Shown here: positions 44,015 through 51,861 of the stretch, one piece after another
How the letters are laid out: the number at the start of each line of letters is the position of its first letter
Position numbering within the stretch: position 1 is the first letter of the stretch
The notes under the pieces: generated by a model
Seen by the model: the letters and a program-made list of their open reading frames with translations, nothing else
The model's database searches: none
What the model was told of the DNA's origin: nothing
Source of the DNA: an uncultured Clostridia bacterium
GTDB taxonomy: Bacteria; Bacillota; Clostridia; Peptostreptococcales; Anaerovoracaceae
Length of the DNA: 64,000 nucleotides
Assembly: GCA_938049335.1 (NCBI GenBank)
Contig: CALIYX010000024.1
Location: 248,001 to 312,000 of the forward strand
Direction: 5' to 3'
Position numbers and translations under genes: made by a program

Positions 44015-46111
44015 TTACTTAACTATGTAGTTAATTGTACGGTTTGGTATCATTCTATTTCCACCTAACACAACAAATTTATTCATTGTATTTTCTCTTA
44101 CGTATTGCTTAGCAAAATCATAATTATTTTCATTGATCAGTAATAGAGGTGCATTCATCTTCTCTGCAAGCACACCTCCACAAAGTCCATCTGGGAAATT
44201 ATCTCCATAAGCAAATACAGCAGACTTTGAGTTATTGAAGAAGTGTTTTGCTATTGCTAAAGATGTCGTATATCTATCCTCTCCATAAATTCTTATCGTA
44301 GGAGCCAATGACTTGCAAGCGCTTTCTATATTGCTATTGACTGACTTATAACCACCTATGATTGTAACATTACCGCTATCCAGAGATTTTATTAATTTCT
44401 TTTGTTCATCGCTTAGCATGTCATCTACAAGCATTATAGGCTTTCCTGATGCTGAAGCTGCTAGGCTATCTGCATATCCAACACCAGAGCAAACTAGTAA
44501 ATCTCCGCTTCGAACATCAGCTTCCTTTAGTATCTTTAAATTTGTCTCAAAACGATCAGATCCAGCAATTCTCTTGAAATCAAAATATTCTTCTAGCTCT
44601 GTTTTCATAGCCTCAGGTACTACTCTCTCTCCACCAAGTAGATAAACCTGACTCTTAGCTTGTCCCTTTTTCACATGCTTAAGATGGGTATATATGAAGT
44701 TCTGAGCTTGTTCCATGTTATTTTTGTTAACTAGTATTAGCGGTGCATTCTTCACCTTTGCTAGGTATGCACCTGAGAGTGCATCCGCATAATTATCACC
44801 GTTGGCAACAACTACGGCATTAAAGTCTTTTCCTTTCCTGACCTTCTTCAGCTCTCGCCCAACTCTGAGTGAAGTATGGTATCTATCATCGCCAGCGATT
44901 CTTTTTACATTGTCAGATAATGCTTCATCTACTGGTCCACCCTTTACCTGGAATGTGAAAGACATAAGATTTGGTTTATCTGGCTGTGCGGCCTTATCCC
45001 TACCTATATTACTTTGCTTGGCTGCAAAGAATTGTCTAGTGAATACATAGTCATCATGATTTCCCTCATATCTTGGAATTATATTATCAACACTTGTTGG
45101 GAAAAATGCTGTACTTTTACTGCCTGTAATCATTCCTTCAAATGTTAGGTTTTCATTTTTGGGGATATCTGATTTTATTACAAGCCCTTCCATTTTCACC
45201 TTTATTACACCAATTCTTTTTAAATAGTTAAAGTAATCCTTAACCGGCATAGTTCTCAGTTTTCCTAGCCTAGGTGAAATAGGGATACTGATCTCTCCAC
45301 CACCATCTTTTTCACTATCAAATACAATATGCCCACGCTTATCGGGGAAGCCTTCGATGCTGTATTTCACAGCCGTCTCGTATGTATCATCTTCTTTATT
45401 GTAATTATACGGTATACCTATTCCCTCTGGTAAACGCAATTTAAAGTATACAGCTGAATGAGATCCAACATGTCCATCTGTTCCATATGTTTCCCAGTTT
45501 TTTCCGGAATTAGGTCCATTAATAATCTGCCAATATCTTGTTATTTCCCACTTATAGAGATTGCTCAAATCCAAAGTCATCTCTATATTGAGTTTATCTC
45601 CGACTTTGTATGTGGCTATTTCTCTATCTCCAGTGTTTCCATTGATAGATATATCCCCATACACATTTAACTGTTCTCTATCCCTGATAAAGTCCCTGTA
45701 GAAATCAAAATTAAATGGATTATGATATCTGTTAGCTTGATAATTAGGGTCACCGTTAGGACCATTATTGGTTACAAGCTCTGGACGTGAATATTTATCA
45801 AATTCATCTACTCCATTAACATATGTTATTGTATTAAAATCCTTGTAAACACCCACACTTTGTGCAGGCATAGCTACTTTAAGTCTCAGATTCTCAAACA
45901 GATTACCAATAGAAATAGCGCCTCGCACGAGAGGAACTGGACCTTCTGCTGATAGTCCTATTACCTCTAGTTCTGTCCAGTAGTTTTCTGCCATCGCGGT
46001 ATTATTATCTGGTATCTCAACAGCATATGCCTTCCCAGAAAAAACCATCGGCATGCATATCACAAATGCTAGTATGCATGATAATGCTCTATATCCTCTT
46101 CTTTTATTCAT
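44015..46111 (-). CDS. Cell-wall protein with three CWB2 repeats
   Basis: A 698-residue exported protein. The signal peptide ends near GKAYA. The N-terminal ~400 residues are a unique domain without a recognised family. The C-terminal ~290 residues hold three cell-wall-binding type 2 modules, each beginning with a variant of RIAGxDRYxTS: RIAGDDRYHTSLRVG, RIAGSDRFETNLKI and RIYGEDRYTTSLAIA. Such triplets attach proteins non-covalently to wall polymer in clostridia, so this protein does not depend on sortase. ATG at 46111 has GGAG six bases upstream; a TTG four codons earlier overlaps it. Confidence 0.87.
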   Translation of the reverse strand: MNKRRGYRALSCILAFVICMPMVFSGKAYAVEIPDNNTAMAENYWTELEVIGLSAEGPVPLVRGAISIGNLFENLRLKVAMPAQSVGVYKDFNTITYVNGVDEFDKYSRPELVTNNGPNGDPNYQANRYHNPFNFDFYRDFIRDREQLNVYGDISINGNTGDREIATYKVGDKLNIEMTLDLSNLYKWEITRYWQIINGPNSGKNWETYGTDGHVGSHSAVYFKLRLPEGIGIPYNYNKEDDTYETAVKYSIEGFPDKRGHIVFDSEKDGGGEISIPISPRLGKLRTMPVKDYFNYLKRIGVIKVKMEGLVIKSDIPKNENLTFEGMITGSKSTAFFPTSVDNIIPRYEGNHDDYVFTRQFFAAKQSNIGRDKAAQPDKPNLMSFTFQVKGGPVDEALSDNVKRIAGDDRYHTSLRVGRELKKVRKGKDFNAVVVANGDNYADALSGAYLAKVKNAPLILVNKNNMEQAQNFIYTHLKHVKKGQAKSQVYLLGGERVVPEAMKTELEEYFDFKRIAGSDRFETNLKILKEADVRSGDLLVCSGVGYADSLAASASGKPIMLVDDMLSDEQKKLIKSLDSGNVTIIGGYKSVNSNIESACKSLAPTIRIYGEDRYTTSLAIAKHFFNNSKSAVFAYGDNFPDGLCGGVLAEKMNAPLLLINENNYDFAKQYVRENTMNKFVVLGGNRMIPNRTINYIVK

Positions 46112-46158
46112 GTTTTTCTCCAATCTTACTATATTTAATTTATATTTTAACTAAATCA

Positions 46159-46893
46159 TTACTTGCTTTCAATATTTGTTTTTAGCTTCCTTAACTCGCG
46201 TCTTGCTTCAACAATTTTCTCAGCTATTCCATTTCGGGACTCGCTCATCCTAAACGAAGCGATTCTGCTAAGCGTGTTTCCATACACTCTTCCATGCTTT
46301 TCAAATAGATTATCTACTCTCTCCGTCATCCTATTTTGGAAGCTTTCCTCAAGCTCTGCTACACTTCTTTGGAAGTTAGTCAAATGCGAAACTGTAAGAG
46401 TTATGTCGCATGAATATATTGCAACAAGAATAACTGGAAGCACTGCGATTATGAACAGCGGTATCTTGTCATAAAAATCATCAAAAGGTGGTATTATAAA
46501 CTCAACTATTGCTATCGCACCTAGTCCAAATCCTATCGAAGTTGGCACACTTGTTCGTCCATTAATATTTAGGGGAACTGTAGTATAATCCCACCATCTA
46601 GCATTGAACTTCTTCTCTAGTATATACGATGTCGGATATTCTAGCACCATGCTAACAAAGAAACCGACGACAAATACTCCAATCCATGATAAATTCGGAA
46701 TAATTCCGTGATTGTTTAGATCCCAGTAAATCAATCCTATAATCGCACCAGCTCCGTAAATAGGACAAAGTGGCCCATACAAGAAACCTCTATTTTGCCA
46801 TTTCTTTTCCTTTGCTGTACAGTATATGCTCTCCCATACCCATCCCAAAACACTGAAAAGAAAATAAGCTATTATATATCTATTAATAATCAT
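46159..46893 (-). CDS. Multi-pass membrane protein of the CmpB-like family (PF06541 type)
   Basis: A 244-residue protein with about five membrane helices followed by a charged C-terminal helix pair. The motif pattern FSVLGWVWESIYCTAKEKKW, NRGFLYGPLCPIYGAGA and LEYPTSYILEKKFNARWWDY is highly conserved in this family, usually annotated as a putative ABC transporter permease. No ATPase gene is adjacent, and the true function is unknown. Confidence 0.8.
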   Translation of the reverse strand: MIINRYIIAYFLFSVLGWVWESIYCTAKEKKWQNRGFLYGPLCPIYGAGAIIGLIYWDLNNHGIIPNLSWIGVFVVGFFVSMVLEYPTSYILEKKFNARWWDYTTVPLNINGRTSVPTSIGFGLGAIAIVEFIIPPFDDFYDKIPLFIIAVLPVILVAIYSCDITLTVSHLTNFQRSVAELEESFQNRMTERVDNLFEKHGRVYGNTLSRIASFRMSESRNGIAEKIVEARRELRKLKTNIESK

Positions 46894-46957
46894 AAGCTTT
46901 CCCCAAAAACATTTTGCTACATCTTAAGCCATTAAGCGTATGCCGTCTTAACCTTAT

Positions 46958-47218
46958 CTATCTCCTAGGAATAAGCATTCCTATAAACATTCCCACTGTC
47001 AAACCAATTGACAGACCAAGCGTTATCCCATGCTTTGGATCTATTAACATTCCTATCAAAGCACCTAGGGACATCCCCACAATCATTCCAGGGAGCATAT
47101 AGTCACCTTTAGAATTTTTTCTATTAACACCTAGTCCAAAGACTTTGAAAAACAAAAATGCAAGTCCAAAGAGCAAAAGCGGAATACTGAAAAAAAAGAA
47201 CGGCAAGAATTGTAACAT
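46958..47218 (-). CDS. Small membrane protein, tandem paralogue 2
   Basis: An 86-residue protein with an N-terminal hydrophobic helix, then KGDYMLPGMIVGMSLGALIG and a second Gly/Met-rich segment GLSIGLTVGMFIGMLI, a glycine-zipper-like pattern. It is the same length as its neighbour at 47273-47533, and the binding site region (TTGGAG then AGAGATATG) is also shared, so both came from a tandem duplication. ATG at 47218 is chosen on that basis. Function unknown. Confidence 0.7.
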   Translation of the reverse strand: MLQFLPFFFFSIPLLLFGLAFLFFKVFGLGVNRKNSKGDYMLPGMIVGMSLGALIGMLIDPKHGITLGLSIGLTVGMFIGMLIPRR

Positions 47219-47272
47219 ATCTCTACTCCAATAAAATAGCCCGTTAGTCCCGCGCGGCATTAAGCTAAAACC

Positions 47273-47533
47273 TTATTTTCTATGAATTATCATGCCAATA
47301 CACATGCCCATTGTTGTACCTATGGATAGACCCAATGATAATCCATATTTAGGACTTATAATCATACCAATTAAAGAACCAAAGCACATTCCAATAACCA
47401 TTCCGATAAGCATATAATCGCCTTTATACTTATCTTTTTCGGTTCCCAGTCTCACGGCTTTAATAATAAAACATATGACTGCTACTACCATACACAGTAT
47501 GGCAGGAATAAATACTGGTAAAAAATATGACAT
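47273..47533 (-). CDS. Small membrane protein, tandem paralogue 1
   Basis: An 86-residue protein with an N-terminal membrane helix and the segment KGDYMLIGMVIGMCFGSLIG followed by GLSLGLSIGTTMGMCIGMII. Near-identical layout to the next gene. GGAGG lies six bases before ATG 47533. The Gly-x-x-Gly spacing suggests tightly packed helices. No known family was recognised. Confidence 0.7.
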   Translation of the reverse strand: MSYFLPVFIPAILCMVVAVICFIIKAVRLGTEKDKYKGDYMLIGMVIGMCFGSLIGMIISPKYGLSLGLSIGTTMGMCIGMIIHRK

Positions 47534-47598
47534 ATCTCTCCTCCAATACATTGACTAGTTTAATCTATCTGTTATATCATAACATTTTCTATACTAAA

Positions 47599-48231
47599 TT
47601 ACAGGCTCTCTAACAAAGCAATCTCTCTTGGCAATATATCCTTTGACTTTAGAAGTTCAATCAAAGCCTTGCGCTGCCCGTCTGAGATATACTCCGAGCC
47701 CTTGTCTTCCTTTGATAGAGTGACGCATTGCCTGATAGCAATTCCAATATGCGATAAGGTGAGCTTATCTTTTTTCTTCTTTAATACCTCGATAAAGATA
47801 TCCCAGACAAACTCCTCATTATATACCCAAAAGAACGAAGCTATAGCCTGCATCACTTTGGAATTTTGATTTTTACCCAAAAGAGAGCGGACATACACCT
47901 TGCATTCCTCTTCAAAACTGCCTATTTCATCATCTGTAATAAATTCCGACTTAAACTTATAAAGATGACTCAGCTTTATGTATCTTGCACAGAAATTCTG
48001 AAGCGTGTAGATATTCGTCCAGATAATTTCTGGATCTGTTTCTGCTTTGATGGTCAAAAGGTATTTTTCGCCATTCAAAACAAACCACTCTTTTATAGTT
48101 CCTGTATCTTTAGTTCCAAGTTCCTTGCAGGCTGCTCTCATAAATAGACTCGCTGCTTTTTTGCGTTCTTTGATATCAGTACTGCCGAGTTCTTGCAAGG
48201 CTTGATTTAGAATCTCGCTTGTGTATATCAT
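47599..48231 (-). CDS. Hypothetical helical protein
   Basis: A 210-residue soluble, mostly helical protein. It has repeated helical pairs (IYTLQNFCARYIKLSHLYKF, QAIASFFWVYNEEFVWDIFI, LSHIGIAIRQCVTLS) that recall HEAT-type repeats. No catalytic motif was seen. GGAGAGGG precedes the ATG. It follows the second TraX gene in the same direction. Confidence 0.6.
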   Translation of the reverse strand: MIYTSEILNQALQELGSTDIKERKKAASLFMRAACKELGTKDTGTIKEWFVLNGEKYLLTIKAETDPEIIWTNIYTLQNFCARYIKLSHLYKFKSEFITDDEIGSFEEECKVYVRSLLGKNQNSKVMQAIASFFWVYNEEFVWDIFIEVLKKKKDKLTLSHIGIAIRQCVTLSKEDKGSEYISDGQRKALIELLKSKDILPREIALLESL

Positions 48232-48261
48232 AAGTCCCTCTCCACTTTATCAAAATTCACC

Positions 48262-48999
48262 TTAGAATACCAATGGAATATCTCCCCATATCACAAGTCT
48301 CAAAATACCTACAATAGCCATGTGTGCCGGGAAGTAGATATAGAAAAACCATTTATTCATCTTGAGCTTGCCTACTGATCCCTTGTATCTATAAAGTAAT
48401 GGAAGCGTCAAAAGCGTGCAGAACTGTAACAATCCATAGGCCTTATCTAGGAATAGGAAGTATATCAAAACATATACGCACACGAAGATAGTCATTACTA
48501 TAGACTGTTTTTTGAAATCTCCCCTATTCTCATATAGGAAGAACGGTACCATTACCGCAATAGAAGACCAGTCTGCTGGAAAGGCAACTACACATGCAAT
48601 GACAATAGCAATAATTTTTATGATAGGGCTTAGGTCATCTTTCTTATTTATGTAGATTAAAAGAGCCGCAATGCTCAGCGGAAACATCACGCTAGTTTGA
48701 TTGAATACCCCGTCTGTGAATGGAATTATTGGAATTCCAAACGCTAAAGTAAAGGCAAAGTGTGATATCAAAGCAAAGCAAAATAGCCTTTTGATATACT
48801 TAACATGGTTTTTGGTGTAGTAACATCCCTCAGCGATAAAATACCACATGATTGGAGCTGTAAGCCTTCCTATTGCATGCAAGGCCATTACGTACCAGAG
48901 CTTCTGTGTACCTGGAAAGAACAGCCATGTCAAATGATCTATGGTCATAGCTATGATTGCTATGATTTGTAGTTGATTCTTAGATAATTCTTTTCTCAT
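48262..48999 (-). CDS. TraX family membrane protein (second of two in window)
   Basis: A 245-residue protein with about eight helices. It shares the family landmarks with the copy at 28123-28833: IIAIIAMTIDHLTWLFF, AIGRLTAPIMWYFIAEGC and KMNKWFFYIYFPAHMAIVGI. Overall similarity is moderate, so the copies are old paralogues. GGGGGA precedes the ATG. No pilin gene is adjacent here. Confidence 0.83.
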   Translation of the reverse strand: MRKELSKNQLQIIAIIAMTIDHLTWLFFPGTQKLWYVMALHAIGRLTAPIMWYFIAEGCYYTKNHVKYIKRLFCFALISHFAFTLAFGIPIIPFTDGVFNQTSVMFPLSIAALLIYINKKDDLSPIIKIIAIVIACVVAFPADWSSIAVMVPFFLYENRGDFKKQSIVMTIFVCVYVLIYFLFLDKAYGLLQFCTLLTLPLLYRYKGSVGKLKMNKWFFYIYFPAHMAIVGILRLVIWGDIPLVF

Positions 49000-49016
49000 A
49001 ATCCCCCTAAATACTC

Positions 49017-50510
49017 CTAAAATTCTTTTAGCTGATCAAACAAGTCTATTAGCTTATCCTTGTCAACGTCAAACTCATCAGGTATCAGCGAAAGTATCCC
49101 ATCAAGTGCTGTGAATACCTCATCTCTTTCAACAGTATCAATAAATGGTTTCTTCTTATCCATCTTGTTAAAGCTCTCTGTATAATCTCTCACTAGGACT
49201 TCGGCATCCTTTTCGATGTCCTTCCCTGCTCCATCAATTAGCTTTACCACTGCAGCTCTAGTCTTTCTATATATGTCAGACGCCTTCTTTGCATTGACAG
49301 GCGTGATATGTTCCTCACCATCCCAGGAGCGGAAAGGATTCTCTAGATTCTGCGCAAGCCATTCAGCCTTTCTTGGCTTTGTAATCCAAAGGTCTAGGCC
49401 TTCACTTTTGCGGTTTTTGTATAGCTTCTTAACTTCCTTTGCTGCATCTTCTGGAAGGCTATCCATCCATAACATATACAGCTTCTGTAGTTCTTCCGGC
49501 TTTGGCACATCTTCAGCTGTGAATCCGAATAGATCCATGGTTGTAAGTACTTCTAAATTACTGAGTTCCGATATTTTAGCAAAGTTAGTAAGTTTACCAG
49601 GGTTTCCCCAGAGCCTTAGCTCTCTTAGCTTTGGATATTCTCTCAAAATATCAGCAATGTCGAGTTCTTTTATTTTTCCTATATATAGTTTTTCTAGTCC
49701 CTCTAAACCCTGAAGCTTAGGAACGAAGCCATCACAATGCAAAATAAAATCGACTCCAGAGCTTGGTGACTTTATCTTGCAGCCATCCTTTACTTCTCCG
49801 AGTAAAAACAGCATGCTCAAATCATCATTTAGGATTAGCTCATCAATTCCCGTCATATCAACAGAAAGCCTATCAATTTTTGTTTCCGAAAAGTCAAGAC
49901 TTGACTTACCGTGATTCTCAATAACCAGTTCTCTAATAAATGGATTCGAATTCAAATACTCAAATAAATTCTTATGCCATTTCGTAACCGTCAAAGATGA
50001 TAGGCAAGGAAATACTCTTAGACTTTGTGCGTCCTCAAAATCATGCCACTTATCGTTTTCACTGTGGGTGCTAAGTCTTCTTCTATTACCCTCAAACTCC
50101 ACGTGTTCACTACTTGCATCTGCCGCCTTGAAGGCGTCTCTTTGCTCCTTTGGTATTTTTTCCCACTTAAACTGATTATACACTTCAACATCGATACTCC
50201 AACCTCCATATGTACCTGTATCCTCGTTATTAAGAGGCGCGAGGTTGCCAACGTAAACATAGTTTGATGGTACGTTTACATCAACCTTTTTTAGGTTGAA
50301 AGTTCCATCCCAGTACATATAATCGATATATAGAGGTTTCATCAAAGAAAGCTCGTCTTCATTTGGTAGCTTATCAGAAGCCCAATCAAGGGATAAAATA
50401 ACAGCCTGAGGTTTCTTACCACTCTCGTCTATCTTTGTTACCTGACAAGCAGTATATTTCTTTAGTAATTTGTTATATACACAGTATATGTCTCCTGCTT
50501 TTGCTATCAT
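49017..50510 (-). CDS. Cytoplasmic leucine-rich-repeat protein, Imm26-like N-terminus
   Basis: A 497-residue protein without a signal peptide. The first ~95 residues (AKAGDIYCVYNKLLKKYTAC then VILSLDW and NYVYVGNLAPL) resemble the Imm26 immunity-protein fold. Residues ~170-350 are irregular leucine-rich repeats (LEGLEKLYIGKIKELDIADI, YPKLRELRLWGNPGKL). A helical C-terminal region ends in Asp/Lys-rich helices. Such proteins occur in immunity or effector-antagonist loci, but no toxin gene is adjacent. The Imm26 comparison is tentative. Confidence 0.6.
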   Translation of the reverse strand: MIAKAGDIYCVYNKLLKKYTACQVTKIDESGKKPQAVILSLDWASDKLPNEDELSLMKPLYIDYMYWDGTFNLKKVDVNVPSNYVYVGNLAPLNNEDTGTYGGWSIDVEVYNQFKWEKIPKEQRDAFKAADASSEHVEFEGNRRRLSTHSENDKWHDFEDAQSLRVFPCLSSLTVTKWHKNLFEYLNSNPFIRELVIENHGKSSLDFSETKIDRLSVDMTGIDELILNDDLSMLFLLGEVKDGCKIKSPSSGVDFILHCDGFVPKLQGLEGLEKLYIGKIKELDIADILREYPKLRELRLWGNPGKLTNFAKISELSNLEVLTTMDLFGFTAEDVPKPEELQKLYMLWMDSLPEDAAKEVKKLYKNRKSEGLDLWITKPRKAEWLAQNLENPFRSWDGEEHITPVNAKKASDIYRKTRAAVVKLIDGAGKDIEKDAEVLVRDYTESFNKMDKKKPFIDTVERDEVFTALDGILSLIPDEFDVDKDKLIDLFDQLKEF

Positions 50511-50555
50511 CTAAATATCTCCTTGTTTTATATTTTCTGAATGGAAAATTCCATA

Positions 50556-51668
50556 TCAGCTTCCTTTACGGGAAATTTTCGGCCTATTATCAAAAATTGT
50601 TTCCCCTCCAGCCTGAATTAGATTGCCAAAGGCGTTCATTATCTCTGCTCTTTTTGATTTAGGAAGCTTCGTATATCCTTTTAGCACAATTCTGGTGTTT
50701 TTAAAAATTTCTCCACCAAATTCCTTAAATGTCTCTGCCTCCGTCTCTTCTATCATTGAAAAGACGGTCATGATAATGGACTCTCTCGTTTCATCATCCA
50801 TCTTTTCCAACCAAGAACCAAGTGCTGTTTTTACGAATTTACTTAGGGAGTCGAGCTCTGCTTCTACAAAATGATCCTTCGTTACTTCCCAAGTCATTGC
50901 ATCATGTTGGATTATACCTGTAGCACTGCTTTTTATAACTTTCTGTTCTCCAAGATTTGTAAGCAACTGACCTATCATCGATGTCTGTGGAACTATACTA
51001 CATATCTTTGGTAAAATCCGCTTGTACCCCTCCGAATTTATGACTTCATCTCTAAAGCCCGGTCCATCATTATTATATACTTTTACAATCCTATCCTTTA
51101 CGGCTTCCTCGCAGAAGCTGGCAGCATACATTGCGAGATTTCCTCCTTTTGAGTGACCTCCTAAAATAAGTTTTCCATCCAAGTGTTCAGATACTTTATT
51201 CAGGTAGTTCACCGCTTCCTTTGCTCCTTCTATCTCTGCAGTGAAGCTCATGAAAATATCCTCTTTCCAGCCTGTTATTGTGCTATCAGTTCCGCGGAAT
51301 GAAATATAATTTGTGCCATCAGGAAGTATTAGTACAACAGCCGCAAATTGCTTAACTTTTTCTTTATCAAAAATATCCGTGTAGTATGCAATCTTAGTTC
51401 CTCTAAAACGCTCTCCTGATACCATTTCCTCAAGAAGTAGCGGAGCTTTCTTGGTAAACTGTGCGTTCTCTCGTATTTCGTCAAGTGAATATCTTTGGCA
51501 AAAAAACTCAAATGCCTCTTCAATATCATGAATCTTCTCTTGCTCGCCATATAACTCCCCAAAGTCAATGTATGATATATATGACAATATAACATTATCT
51601 ATATCATTTAAGCTAGCTGTGAAAAGACTAACATCATTTCTCCATTTTAAATAATCTAGTAATACCAT
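50556..51668 (-). CDS. Mbeg1-like (DUF2974) alpha/beta-hydrolase-type protein
   Basis: A 370-residue protein. It begins VLLDYLKWRNDVSL, includes NYISFRGTDSTITGWKEDIF, and has the lipase-type nucleophile elbow GGHSKGGNLAMYAAS with a Ser in GxSxG, followed by VYNNDGPGFRDEV. These are the hallmarks of the DUF2974/Mbeg1-like group, related to lipases. Substrate unknown. The gap to 51861 contains only the terminator of the methionine operon. Confidence 0.85.
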   Translation of the reverse strand: MVLLDYLKWRNDVSLFTASLNDIDNVILSYISYIDFGELYGEQEKIHDIEEAFEFFCQRYSLDEIRENAQFTKKAPLLLEEMVSGERFRGTKIAYYTDIFDKEKVKQFAAVVLILPDGTNYISFRGTDSTITGWKEDIFMSFTAEIEGAKEAVNYLNKVSEHLDGKLILGGHSKGGNLAMYAASFCEEAVKDRIVKVYNNDGPGFRDEVINSEGYKRILPKICSIVPQTSMIGQLLTNLGEQKVIKSSATGIIQHDAMTWEVTKDHFVEAELDSLSKFVKTALGSWLEKMDDETRESIIMTVFSMIEETEAETFKEFGGEIFKNTRIVLKGYTKLPKSKRAEIMNAFGNLIQAGGETIFDNRPKISRKGS

Positions 51669-51801
51669 TTCTTCACCAAATATACCTTTAACTATGCCTA
51701 CTTAAAAATTTTCATGTGTAATCTTATACATTTTATCATATAGTACTTAACAAAGTGTACACTTTTATTTTTATCACACATACCTTTACTTCTAGCAAAT
51801 A

Positions 51802-51850
51802 AACAAAAGGCCTATCAAAGTCTGTCTTCTAAGACAAGCTCTGATAAGCC
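51802..51850 (-). terminator. Terminator of the metF-methionine synthase operon
   Basis: A long imperfect stem, GGCTTATCA-AG-TGTCTT pairing with AGACA-CT-TGATAGGCC, then TTTTG on the minus strand. It begins 11 bases past the methionine synthase stop. Confidence 0.85.
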
Positions 51851-51861
51851 TATATCCATTC

